64,000 nucleotides of DNA from Escherichia sp. E4742. GTDB taxonomy: Bacteria > Pseudomonadota > Gammaproteobacteria > Enterobacterales > Enterobacteriaceae. Of the stretch, positions 33,484 to 43,200 are shown in pieces. The notes beneath the pieces were generated by a model. It was not told where the DNA came from, made no database searches, and worked only from the letters and a program-made list of their open reading frames with translations. How positions within the stretch are numbered: position 1 is the first letter of the stretch; each line of letters begins with the position of its first letter. The translations under genes and the position numbers were made by a program. Location: NCBI RefSeq assembly GCF_005843885.1, contig NZ_CP040443.1:3472001-3536000 (forward strand), read 5' to 3'.

Positions 33484-35988
33484 TTATTCCTTCGGTTTAA
33501 ACCGCAGCAATCGGTTGGCGTTACTCACTACGGTAATCGACGAGAGCGCCATTGCTGCTCCGGCAACTACCGGGTTAAGCAGTGTTCCAGTGAACGGCCA
33601 CAAAATACCGGCGGCGACCGGAATACCGATACTGTTGTAGATAAACGCGCCGAGCAGGTTCTGCTTCATGTTGCGCAGCGTTGCACGGGAAATCGCGAGC
33701 GCATCCGCAACGCCCATCAGGCTATGGCGCATCAGGGTAATCGCCGCGGTTTCAATGGCAACATCACTGCCGCTGCCCATCGCAATACCGACATCCGCCT
33801 GGGCCAGCGCTGGCGCGTCGTTAATGCCGTCGCCCACCATCGCCACCTGCCGTCCCTCACTTTGCAGACGTTTGATCGCTTCGGCTTTACCGTCCGGCAG
33901 CACCCCGGCTATCACCTCATCAATCCCGGCTTCTTTGGCGATCGCATTGGCGGTGGTTGGGTTATCCCCGGTCAACATCACCAGACGATATCCCGTTTTA
34001 TGCAGACGTTGCAGCGCCGCCACGCTATCACTACGCAACGGATCGCGTACTGCCAGCAGGGCTACCGCTTTCCCGTCAACCGCCAGCAGCACAGGCGTTG
34101 CCCCTTGCGATGCCTGAGCTGAAATATCTGCTTCAATCGCTTTAGTATCGACTTGCTGGTCATTTAACAACGCCTGATTACCCAGTAATAACGCATGACC
34201 TTCTGCTTCACCGCTCACGCCCAGCCCGCGCAATGTGCGGAAACCGTTGACCTGCGGCAGCTGCATATCGCCTGCTTTATCGAGGATCGCTCGTGCCAGC
34301 GGATGGCTGGAACCTTGCTCCAGCGCCGCCGCCAGACGCAATGCCTGCGCTTCATCAACATCAGCAAATGTTTTTACCGCGACAACCTGTGGCTTCCCTT
34401 CGGTCAGCGTCCCGGTTTTATCGAACACGACGGTATCAAGCGTACTGGCGCGTTGCAGCGCGTCGGCGTCTCGCACCAGCACGCCAAATTCAGCCGCCCG
34501 CCCGACGCCGGAAATAATCGACATCGGCGTCGCCAGCCCCAGCGCACACGGACAGGCGATAATCAGCACTGTGGTGGCAATGACCAGGGTATAGACAATC
34601 TGCGGTGCCGGACCAAAGAAATACCAGATTGCCGCACTGATCAGCGCAATAACCACCACTACCGGCACAAATACGGCAGAGATTTTATCCGCCAGCTGAC
34701 CGATTTCTGGCTTACTGCTCTGGGCCTGGCGCACCATACGAATAATCCGCGACAGCGTGGTATGGCTGCCAACCGCACTGGCGCGAAACAGCACGCTGCC
34801 GTCCTGAACCACTGTCCCGGCATGGACGCTATCGCCTTCGCCTTTTTGCTGCGGGATAGGTTCGCCCGTCAGCATCGCTTCATCCAGCCACGCTTCGCCC
34901 TGGGTAATCTCGCCATCTACCGGCACGCGATCGCCGGTAGTCAGGCGCAGCAACATACCTGGCTGCACTTCCGCCAGCGGCACACTCTTTTCACCTTCGT
35001 CAGTAACCAGTCGCGCCGTCGGCGGGGTTAAATCGAGTAACTTCTCCAACGCCTTAGAAGAACGCTGACGTGCGCGCGCTTCCAGCATATGGCCGAGATT
35101 GATCAGACCGATAATCATCGCGCTGGCTTCGTAATAAAGATGCCGCGCTTCCATCGGGAACCACTGCGGCCACAGGTTGACGCTCATCGAATAGAGCCAC
35201 GCCACGCCCGTACCCAGCGCCACCAGCGTATCCATCGTCGCCGCACCGTTGCGCAGGCTTTTCCACGCGCTGCGGTAAAAATGCCCGCCCGCGAAGACCA
35301 TCACCGCCAGGGTTATCAGGCCGATAACCAGCCACAGGCTGCGGTTGTCAGCGGTGACCATCATGTTATCGCCGATCATCCCCCAGACCATCACCGGGAT
35401 ACCCACCGCCAGGGCGACAATCGCCTGCCAGCGGAAGCGCTTCATTGTAGCGATGGCGGTTTCTTGCTGGCGCTCACGGCGTTTAGCGTCATCTTCAATC
35501 GCTTCCGCGCCGTAACCTGCTTTCTCCACCGCCTGCACTAAATCTTGTGGGGAGGCACTGCCCATCACCAGCGCAGTACGCTCCGCCAGGTTTACCCGTG
35601 CCTGGGTGACGCCCGGTACGCTTTGCAGCGCGTTTTGTACGCGGGTGACACAGCTGGCGCAGCTCATGCCGCTCAGCAGCAACTGCTGGCTGTCATCGTC
35701 ATCGGCGGTCGCTGCCGGAAGCTCATCAGAAACCGCTGTCAGTGCTTCCGACGGGATTGATGACTCCGCCAGCGGTTTAGCCTTTGGGTGGCTTACAGAT
35801 GCGTCATAACCCGCTTGTTTGATGGTTTCGATCAGCTGTTCTGCACTGGCAGTGCCGGTAACGTGTGCTTCAGTGACAGACACATCAGCCTGCTCAACGT
35901 CCGGGCGCTGTTCGAGACTTTCTTTCACGCGTTTAACGCAGTGACCGCAGGACAGGCCGTCCAGGGTCAGGTCGATAGTTTGAGACAT
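33484..35988 (-). CDS. copA: CopA, copper-exporting P1B-type ATPase
   Basis: CopA pumps Cu(I) from cytoplasm to periplasm. The 834-residue protein has two N-terminal heavy-metal domains (GLSCGHC with Cys14/Cys17 and GMSCASC with Cys110/Cys113). Eight membrane helices include the transport motif CPCALGLATP. The phosphorylation site is DKTGTLTEGKPQ, and the nucleotide domain contains GSSHPLARAI. The hinge motif is MVGDGINDAPAL. A slippery C CCA AAG site early in the gene can yield the 70-residue CopA(Z) chaperone. A CueR-type promoter lies 40-70 bp upstream. The gene is complete. Confidence 0.97.
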   Translation of the reverse strand: MSQTIDLTLDGLSCGHCVKRVKESLEQRPDVEQADVSVTEAHVTGTASAEQLIETIKQAGYDASVSHPKAKPLAESSIPSEALTAVSDELPAATADDDDSQQLLLSGMSCASCVTRVQNALQSVPGVTQARVNLAERTALVMGSASPQDLVQAVEKAGYGAEAIEDDAKRRERQQETAIATMKRFRWQAIVALAVGIPVMVWGMIGDNMMVTADNRSLWLVIGLITLAVMVFAGGHFYRSAWKSLRNGAATMDTLVALGTGVAWLYSMSVNLWPQWFPMEARHLYYEASAMIIGLINLGHMLEARARQRSSKALEKLLDLTPPTARLVTDEGEKSVPLAEVQPGMLLRLTTGDRVPVDGEITQGEAWLDEAMLTGEPIPQQKGEGDSVHAGTVVQDGSVLFRASAVGSHTTLSRIIRMVRQAQSSKPEIGQLADKISAVFVPVVVVIALISAAIWYFFGPAPQIVYTLVIATTVLIIACPCALGLATPMSIISGVGRAAEFGVLVRDADALQRASTLDTVVFDKTGTLTEGKPQVVAVKTFADVDEAQALRLAAALEQGSSHPLARAILDKAGDMQLPQVNGFRTLRGLGVSGEAEGHALLLGNQALLNDQQVDTKAIEADISAQASQGATPVLLAVDGKAVALLAVRDPLRSDSVAALQRLHKTGYRLVMLTGDNPTTANAIAKEAGIDEVIAGVLPDGKAEAIKRLQSEGRQVAMVGDGINDAPALAQADVGIAMGSGSDVAIETAAITLMRHSLMGVADALAISRATLRNMKQNLLGAFIYNSIGIPVAAGILWPFTGTLLNPVVAGAAMALSSITVVSNANRLLRFKPKE
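35782..35788 (-). promoter_or_regulatory. Programmed -1 frameshift site in copA
   Basis: On the coding strand the heptamer reads C CCA AAG at codons 68-69. A -1 slip brings GGC then TAA into frame, giving a 70-residue product that contains only the first metal-binding domain. This is the published CopA(Z) copper chaperone mechanism, and the site is intact here. Confidence 0.88.
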
Positions 35989-36027
35989 AGTTCACTCCTT
36001 TAAGACAGTGTTGACTGACTGTGATAA

Positions 36028-36058
36028 AGGGTAAACCTTCCAGCAAGGGGAAGGTCAA
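36028..36058 (-). promoter_or_regulatory. CueR-responsive promoter of copA
   Basis: On the minus strand TTGACC (-35, 36053-36058) and TACCCT (-10, 36028-36033) are 19 bp apart, the long spacer typical of MerR-family control. Within the spacer an inverted repeat ACCTTCC (36049-36055) / GGAAGGT (36035-36041) forms the CueR box. Confidence 0.88.
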
Positions 36059-36249
36059 GAAATTATTTATCAGCGAAATGAAAAGTCGGCAGAGATTAAA
36101 AAATTGGCGCAATTAGCATCAGAATTAGACATTTATCTCTTTGTTTTCCTTTATCTAAAGTACGGGTGCTAAGTTAAATCAGGATGCCTGAAAACTGGCA
36201 TCGGGGTGAGGAAATACCTCCCGCATCTATAAAAAGGAGTTAACAAAAG

Positions 36250-37182
36250 ATGTTAGATGCAAACAAATTACAACAAGCAGTGGATCAGGCGTACACCCAA
36301 TTTCACTCACTTAGCGGCGGACAAAACGCCGACTACATCCCCTTTCTGGCGAATGTACCCAGCCAACTGGCGAGCGTCGCTATCGTAACCTGCGATGGCA
36401 ATATCTATAGTGCCGGTGACAGTGATTACCGCTTCGCTCTGGAATCCATCTCCAAAGTCTGTACGTTAGCCCTCGCGTTAGAAGATGTCGGCCCGCAGGC
36501 AGTACAGGATAAAATTGGCGCAGATCCCACCGGACTTCCCTTTAACTCGGTCATTGCCTTAGAACTTCATGGTGGCAAACCGTTATCACCGCTGGTTAAT
36601 GCGGGGGCTATCGCCGCCGTCAGTCTGATTAAAGCCGAGAATGCAGAACAACGCTGGCAGCGAATTTTACATATTCAACAACAGCTTGCAGGAGAACAAA
36701 TCGCGCTCTCTGACGAAGTCAACCAGTCGGAACAAACAACCAACTTCCATAACCGCGCTATTGCCTGGCTGCTGTACTCCGCCGGATATCTCTACTGCGA
36801 TGCGATGGAAGCCTGTGATGTCTACACTCGCCAATGTTCCACGCTCATCAATACCGTGGAACTGGCGACGCTTGGCGCGACGCTGGCGGCGGGCGGGGTT
36901 AATCCGCTAAGTCAAAAACGCATTCTGCAGGCCGACAACGTGCCATACATTCTGGCCGAAATGATGATGGAAGGGCTGTATGGTCGCTCCGGTGACTGGG
37001 CGTATCGCGTGGGTTTGCCAGGAAAAAGCGGCGTTGGCGGCGGCATTCTGGCGGTCGTACCTGGCGTGATGGGGATTGCCGCGTTCTCCCCGCCGCTGGA
37101 TGAAGACGGTAACAGTGTTCGGGGTCAGAAAATGGTGGCATCTGTTGCTAACCAACTCGGCTATAACGTGTTTAAGGGCTGA
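36250..37182 (+). CDS. glsA: GlsA, acid-induced glutaminase A
   Basis: GlsA (YbaS) hydrolyses glutamine to glutamate and ammonia. The released ammonia takes up a proton and helps E. coli survive strong acid. The 310-residue protein has a serine beta-lactamase-like fold with the SxxK motif Ser66-Lys69 in ESISKVCTLA and the KSG-type motif in GLPGKSGVGGG. AAGGAG precedes the ATG. ybaT starts two bases after its stop, forming the acid-resistance pair. I see no clear GadE box in the upstream 250 bases. Confidence 0.96.
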   Translation: MLDANKLQQAVDQAYTQFHSLSGGQNADYIPFLANVPSQLASVAIVTCDGNIYSAGDSDYRFALESISKVCTLALALEDVGPQAVQDKIGADPTGLPFNSVIALELHGGKPLSPLVNAGAIAAVSLIKAENAEQRWQRILHIQQQLAGEQIALSDEVNQSEQTTNFHNRAIAWLLYSAGYLYCDAMEACDVYTRQCSTLINTVELATLGATLAAGGVNPLSQKRILQADNVPYILAEMMMEGLYGRSGDWAYRVGLPGKSGVGGGILAVVPGVMGIAAFSPPLDEDGNSVRGQKMVASVANQLGYNVFKG

Positions 37183-37184
37183 TC

Positions 37185-38477
37185 ATGATGAACGCGGAAG
37201 GTGATAACGGTAACAAACCCCTCGGGCTATGGAATGTCGTTTCCATTGGCATCGGGGCAATGGTGGGGGCAGGGATCTTTGCCCTGCTGGGGCAGGCGGC
37301 GTTGTTAATGGAAGCCTCAACCTGGGTCGCTTTTGCCTTTGGCGGCATAGTGGCGATGTTTTCCGGTTATGCCTATGCGCGGCTTGGGGCGAGTTATCCC
37401 AGTAACGGCGGGATTATTGACTTCTTTCGCCGGGGATTAGGGAACGGCGTCTTTTCGCTGGCATTATCCTTGCTTTACCTGATGACGCTGGCGGTGAGTA
37501 TTGCTATGGTTGCCCGCGCATTTGGTGCTTATGCCGTGCAGTTTCTGCATGAAGGCAGCCAGGATGAGCATCTTATTTTGCTGTACGCGCTGGCTATCAT
37601 TGCGCTGATGACACTCTTCAACTCTTTAAGCAACCACGCGGTAGGCCGACTGGAAGTTATCCTCGTTGGCATCAAAATGATGATCCTGTTGTTGTTGATC
37701 ATTGCGGGTGTCTGGTCGCTACAACCTGCGCACATTTCTGTCTCCGCGCCCCCCACTTCCGGCGCGTTCTTCTCCTGTATCGGGATTACCTTCCTTGCCT
37801 ACGCGGGCTTTGGCATGATGGCGAACGCGGCGGATAAAGTAAAAGATCCGGCGGTCATTATGCCACGGGCGTTTCTGGTGGCGATTGGCGTGACTACGCT
37901 GCTTTACATCGCATTAGCGCTGGTACTGCTTAGCGATGTTTCGGCATTAGAGTTAGAAAAATATGCCGATACCGCGGTAGCGCAGGCCGCTTCTCCGCTG
38001 CTCGGGCATGTAGGATATGTGATTGTGGTGATCGGTGCTTTACTGGCGACGGCTTCAGCCATTAACGCTAACCTGTTCGCGGTATTTAATATTATGGACA
38101 ACATGGGCAGCGAGCATGAACTGCCGAAGCTAATGAATAAATCCCTGTGGCGGCAGAGCACATGGGGCAACATCATCGTGGTGGTGTTGATCATGCTGAT
38201 GACGGCGGCGTTGAATTTAGGCTCACTGGCCAGCGTCGCTAGCGCCACCTTTTTGATCTGCTATCTGGCGGTGTTTGTGGTCGCTATCCGCCTGCGTCAT
38301 GATATCCACGCCTCGTTGCCAATCCTCATCGTTGGTACGCTGGTTATGTTGTTGGTGATTATCGGTTTTATTTACAGCCTGTGGTCCCTGGGCAGCAGTG
38401 CGCTGATGTGGATTATAGGCGCACTATTACTAAGCCTTATTGTTGCAATGGTAATGAAACGGAATAAAACGGTATAA
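37185..38477 (+). CDS. ybaT: YbaT, APC-family amino-acid permease
   Basis: YbaT is a twelve-helix transporter of the amino acid-polyamine-organocation family. The first helix has the substrate-binding glycine-rich turn GIGAMVGAGIFALLG, and the sixth region reads FLAYAGFGMMANAADKVKDP, as in related permeases. Its coupling to glsA suggests glutamine uptake or glutamate exchange in acid resistance, although the substrate is not settled. It is 430 residues, as in K-12, and begins MMNAEG, with an alternative start one codon later. A canonical terminator follows, and after it the conserved gene order breaks off. Confidence 0.95.
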   Translation: MMNAEGDNGNKPLGLWNVVSIGIGAMVGAGIFALLGQAALLMEASTWVAFAFGGIVAMFSGYAYARLGASYPSNGGIIDFFRRGLGNGVFSLALSLLYLMTLAVSIAMVARAFGAYAVQFLHEGSQDEHLILLYALAIIALMTLFNSLSNHAVGRLEVILVGIKMMILLLLIIAGVWSLQPAHISVSAPPTSGAFFSCIGITFLAYAGFGMMANAADKVKDPAVIMPRAFLVAIGVTTLLYIALALVLLSDVSALELEKYADTAVAQAASPLLGHVGYVIVVIGALLATASAINANLFAVFNIMDNMGSEHELPKLMNKSLWRQSTWGNIIVVVLIMLMTAALNLGSLASVASATFLICYLAVFVVAIRLRHDIHASLPILIVGTLVMLLVIIGFIYSLWSLGSSALMWIIGALLLSLIVAMVMKRNKTV

Positions 38478-38487
38478 ACCTTCTTGT

Positions 38488-38520
38488 GCGCAGTGCTTTC
38501 TGCACTGCGCTTTTATTTTT
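38488..38520 (+). terminator. Intrinsic terminator of glsA-ybaT
   Basis: GCGCAGTGC and GCACTGCGC form a perfect 9-bp stem with a TTTCT loop. It begins eleven bases after the ybaT stop and is followed by TTTTATTTTTT. It isolates the acid-resistance operon from the accessory locus. Confidence 0.92.
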
Positions 38521-38819
38521 TATCCTTAATTTAATCCCTTGCTTATGCTTTTAATAAATAATTCACACAAAAAAGATATATAGACGATAAAACTGTGATT
38601 TCTATCACTTCTTATCGTGGATTATTCTTAACGAGGATGATGGTAAACTAAAAGTCGTAGTGTATTCTTAATAAATAACGTATAAGCTTTTTCACTGCAT
38701 TTCTTTTAATGGGGGACGTAAAAACAAAAGAGATGCACAAGTTATTACCCTTCTTAAATAAAATGATGCTGGTTATAAAGATCAGTTAAAATAATGACCT
38801 GGAAGGAAGTGACTTATCT
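38521..38819 (+). promoter_or_regulatory. AT-rich leader of the adhesin locus
   Basis: About 300 bases without a gene separate the ybaT terminator from the TolC-family gene. The stretch is strikingly AT-rich, as expected for an H-NS target. It contains a CRP-like dyad TGTGA-N6-TCACT at 38594-38609, just left of centre of the gap. GGAAGGAAG near 38801-38810 is the ribosome site of the next gene. I could not choose a -10 element with confidence because many TATAAA-like hexamers occur. Confidence 0.55.
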
Positions 38820-40175
38820 ATGGCGCGATTACAATTAAAAAACCGTAAAAATAAAGGTCTGATATTTTTAATCAGTTTTATTGTGATGGGTGGAGACGCG
38901 CTTGCTGCGCCATTACCGCAATGGGCCAATGCTCCTGCGGTTACGCCGGTTGCCAGTTTATCCTTACAGGAAAGCATATTGCGCGCCTTTGCGCGAAACC
39001 CCGACGTCACCCAACAGGCGGCGCAGATAGGTATTGGCGAAGCGCAAATCGATGAAGCCAAAAGCGCCTGGTATCCGCATGTCGGTTTAACCGGTAATGC
39101 GGGGCCTTCCAGGCAAACGGACTCCAGCGGCCGGCTTGATAATAACGTTTCTTATGGCATAACTCTGACGCAGCTGGTGTATGACTTTGGTAAAACCAGT
39201 AACGATATCAAACTGCAAACTGCCGCTCGTGACAGCTACCGCTTTAAATTGATGGCAACCCTAACCGATGTCGCAGAAAAAACAGCGACTGTTTATATGG
39301 AAGTTAGCCGCTATCAGGCTTTGTGCGACGCTGCGCAACGTAATATTCACTCGCTGGAAAACGTCTACAACATGGCCGCACTACGCGCCAACGCCGGGCT
39401 TAACTCATCATCCGATGAGTTACAGGCGCAAACGCGTATAGCGGGAATGCGCTCGACGCTGGAACAATATCAGGCGCAGATGACAAGCGCCAAAGCACAG
39501 CTGGCGGTGCTCACAGGCGTACAGCCGGAGGCGATAGCTTCGCCGCCAGCCGCATTAGCCGAACAGCCAGTGTCGCTAAAAAAAATCGACTATCAGTCCA
39601 TCCCTCTGGTACTGGCTGCTGAAAACCTACGCCAGTCTGCCCAGTACGGCGTGGAAAAAACTAAATCGCAATACTGGCCTACGCTCAGTATTCAGGGCGG
39701 CAAAACTCGCTACCAGACCAGCGACCGCTCGTATTGGGATGATCAGTTACAACTGAACGTCAACGCGCCGCTGTATCAGGGCGGCGCGGTTTCAGCCCAG
39801 GTGCAACAAGCCGAAGGGCAACAAAAAATCTCTGCCTCGCAGGTTGAGCAGGCAAAACTGGACGTGCTTCAACGAGCGTCGGTGGCGTATGCCAACTGGA
39901 CTGGCGCACGGGGTCGTGAAGAGGCTGGGTTAGCGCAATCTGAAAGTGCGCACAGAACGCGAGATGTCTACCAAAATGAATATAAATTGGGTAAACGCAG
40001 CCTGAATGATCTATTAACCGTCGAGCAAGATGTCTTTCAGGCGCAATCGGCTGAAATAAATGCCAATTATGATGGCTGGGTCGCCGCAGTGAATTATGCC
40101 GCTGCGGTTAATAACCTTATTCCATTAGCGGGAATTAAACAGGGCTTATACAACGACTTACCCGACTTGAAATAA
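38820..40175 (+). CDS. TolC-family type I secretion outer-membrane protein
   Basis: This 451-residue protein belongs to the outer-membrane efflux protein family. After a signal peptide of about 30 residues (ending ALA-APLPQW) come two homologous halves, each with a strand pair and long helices. LVYDFGKTSNDIKLQTA and LNVNAPLYQGGAVSAQV are the characteristic beginnings of the strand-helix transitions. It is the dedicated outer-membrane channel of the exporter encoded downstream, as in LapE or BapB-type systems, distinct from the housekeeping TolC. It lies 108 bases before the giant adhesin gene on the same strand. It is absent at this site in K-12; an O157 island with an RTX exoprotein at the same place is known to me by memory only. 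Confidence 0.93.
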   Translation: MARLQLKNRKNKGLIFLISFIVMGGDALAAPLPQWANAPAVTPVASLSLQESILRAFARNPDVTQQAAQIGIGEAQIDEAKSAWYPHVGLTGNAGPSRQTDSSGRLDNNVSYGITLTQLVYDFGKTSNDIKLQTAARDSYRFKLMATLTDVAEKTATVYMEVSRYQALCDAAQRNIHSLENVYNMAALRANAGLNSSSDELQAQTRIAGMRSTLEQYQAQMTSAKAQLAVLTGVQPEAIASPPAALAEQPVSLKKIDYQSIPLVLAAENLRQSAQYGVEKTKSQYWPTLSIQGGKTRYQTSDRSYWDDQLQLNVNAPLYQGGAVSAQVQQAEGQQKISASQVEQAKLDVLQRASVAYANWTGARGREEAGLAQSESAHRTRDVYQNEYKLGKRSLNDLLTVEQDVFQAQSAEINANYDGWVAAVNYAAAVNNLIPLAGIKQGLYNDLPDLK

Positions 40176-40283
40176 TCCTGCCATTATTAATATCAGGTAT
40201 GCATCGTTGTTGAGTGATTACCTTTGTCTTATTTAGATAAATGGACTCGCTAAGGATGTGCGCCATTTATCAGGAATGCCATT

Positions 40284-43200
40284 ATGAGCCTGATTATTGA
40301 TGTTATTTCGCGAAAAACATCCGTCAAACAAACGCTGATCAATCCTGGCGACGTTACGGTTGTCATTTATGAGCCCTCTGTGGTGCAGGTTCATGCTCAG
40401 GCATCTGCCGTTGCGCGTTATGTTCGTGACGGAAATGACTTGTTGATCTATATGCAGGACGGCACGGTGATCCGCTGCAACGGTTATTTCCTGCAAGCGG
40501 CAAATACCAGCGAACAATCCGAACTGGTGTTTGCCGATGGTCAACAACTGACGCACGTAACATTTGCCGATACCGCGGCAGGTGGATTAGCGCCCGTGGA
40601 GCTGACCGCTCAGACCACCGCAATTGAAAGCATTGCGCCGTACCTTGATATCGTCGGTCAGACGACGGCTTTCCCGTGGGGATGGCTGGCGGGGGCGGCG
40701 GTAGGTGGCGGCGCGCTTGGCGCTTTACTGGCAAGCGGTGGCGATGATGGCTCAAAAACTGAAGTGGTTAACAACCCACCGCCAGCCGAACCCGGCAACG
40801 CCACGCCATCGTTTTTGGTAACCGATAATCAGGGCGATCAACGCGGTATTCTTTCCGCCAACGATACCACCGATGATACTACGCCAACCTTTAGCGGCAG
40901 CGGGCAGGCGGGGGCGACCATCCAGATTAAAGACAGCAATGGGGACACCATCGCCAGTACTCAGGTCGGTAGCGATGGACGCTGGAGCGTCGATTTGCCC
41001 ACGCAAAGCGCGGGCGAACATACCTGGTCAGTGGTGCAAATCGTCGGTAGCACCATTACCAACGCCGGGTCGATAACGTTAACCATCGACAATAGTCAGG
41101 CCGCCGTACAGCTCGCCACCACCGCAGGCGATAACATCATTAATGCCAGCGAACAGGCAGCCGGATTTACGCTTTCTGGCACCAGTAGCCATCTGGCACA
41201 GGGAACAGAACTCACCGTCACGCTTAACGGCAAAACCTACACCACCACCGTTGGGGCTAACGGTGGGTGGAGCGTGCAGGTGCCGACCGCCGATGCGCAA
41301 GCGTTAGGAGAAGGGAATCAGGCGGTGCTGGTCAGTGGGAAAGATGCCACGGGCAATACGGTCACTGGCGCGCAACTGTTAACGGTCGATACCCAACCGC
41401 CGACACTTGCTATCAACACTATCGCCCAGGACAACATTGTCAGCGCCGCCGAGCATAACGCCGCGCTGGTACTGAGCGGCACATCGAATGCGGAAGCGGG
41501 GCAAACCGTAACCCTGAACCTGAACGGCGTCACCCACACTGCAACCGTCGGTAGTGACGGAACCTGGCAAGTGACGCTGCCTGCGACAGAGGTACAGGCG
41601 CTGGCAGATGGTGGCTACACGCTTAACGCCAGCGTCAGCGACCGGGCAGGAAACACCACCAGCAACAGTGCGAATTTCGCGGTAGACACCAGTGCGCCAG
41701 TGGTTAGCGTTAATACCATCGCTGGCGACGATATTCTTAACACCGCTGAACAGATTGTGGCGCAGATTATTTCCGGTCAGGTCAGTGGCGCTTCACCTGG
41801 CGATACGGTCACCGTGAAGTTAGGTGCTACTGTTCTGACTGGTGTAGTGCTGGGGGACGGTACATGGAATGTGGCGCTGGATCCAGCGGTAACCCGCACC
41901 CTGGCGCGTGGGCCTAACGATATTATTGTCACGGTTACCGATGCTGCTGGTAATACCGGTACTGCGACTCATAACATCACCCTGGCGGGCGTCGCGCCGC
42001 AAGTGTCGATAGATGCTATCAGCGGTGATAACGTACTGAATTCACTGGAGTCTCAGCAGCCGCTAACGTTAAGTGGCACCAGCAATTTACCGGACGGCGG
42101 CACGGTTAGCGTGACGTTGAATAATGTCACGTATAGCGCTCAGGTTAGCGGCGGCGTCTGGTCGCTGAGCGTTCCGGTGAGCGATGTTGTCAATCTGGCG
42201 AATACCAATTACACCATTACTGCCAGCGCCACAGATGTGACCGGCAACACCGGCACCGCGCAGAGCAATTTACTGGTCGATACGGTGCTGCCACAGGTGA
42301 TCATCAACACCTTTGCGGGCGACAACATTGTCAACAACGCCGAAGCGGGGGCAGATCAAACCCTCAGTGGGCGCGTCGTGGGTGCGGCGCAGGGTGATAC
42401 GGTAACTATTGAGCTGGGCGGCAATACTTACACGGCGACGGTGGGCAGCAATCTCACCTGGAGCGTGAACGTTCCGGCGGCAGATTTACAGGCGCTGGGC
42501 GACGGTGCGTTAACCATTAATGCTTCGGTTACCACCGTACATGGCAATACAGGCAGCAGCGCGCTTGATATCACCATCAGTGCCGGGCTGCCGGGGCTGC
42601 GCATTGACACCATCGCGGGTGATGATGTGATCAATGCCGTTGAGCAGCAGCAAAATCTGATCATCACCGGTAGTAGTACCAATCTTCCCGCTGGAAGAGT
42701 GGTCACTGTTTTGCTCGGTGGCAACACCTACCAGGGGGTGACCGACAGCAACGGCAACTGGCAGGTAGGCGTGCCTGCGGCAGATTTACAGGCGCTGACG
42801 CCGGGGACGATAGTGGTTAATGCCAGCGCAACGGACCCGGCCGGGAACCCGGTTTCCATCGATCGCAGCGTGGAAGTCAATCCGGGCGCGGTGCTTATCA
42901 CCATCAATACCGTCTCCGGCGATGACATTATTAATGCCGCAGAAAAAGGCGCGCCGTTAACGCTGACTGGCACCACGCAGTTGGTGGAAACCGGGCAAAC
43001 CGTGGTAGTGAAATTCGCCGGGCAAACCTTTACTACCACCGTTCAGTCGGGGGGCGGCTGGAGCCTGACCGTCCCCGCCAGTACAGTCAGTAGTCTGGCA
43101 GATGGCGCAGCAGAAATCACCGCGACCGTCACCAACATCAGCGGTAACACTGGCGACACCTCCCGCACCATTACCGTCGACAGTCAGGCCCCGGCGTTGA

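Noticed and set aside
34195..35031. A 278-codon plus-strand frame inside copA
   Set aside because: It is antisense to the ATPase core. The composition (His, Arg, Gln-rich) is that of a shadow frame.
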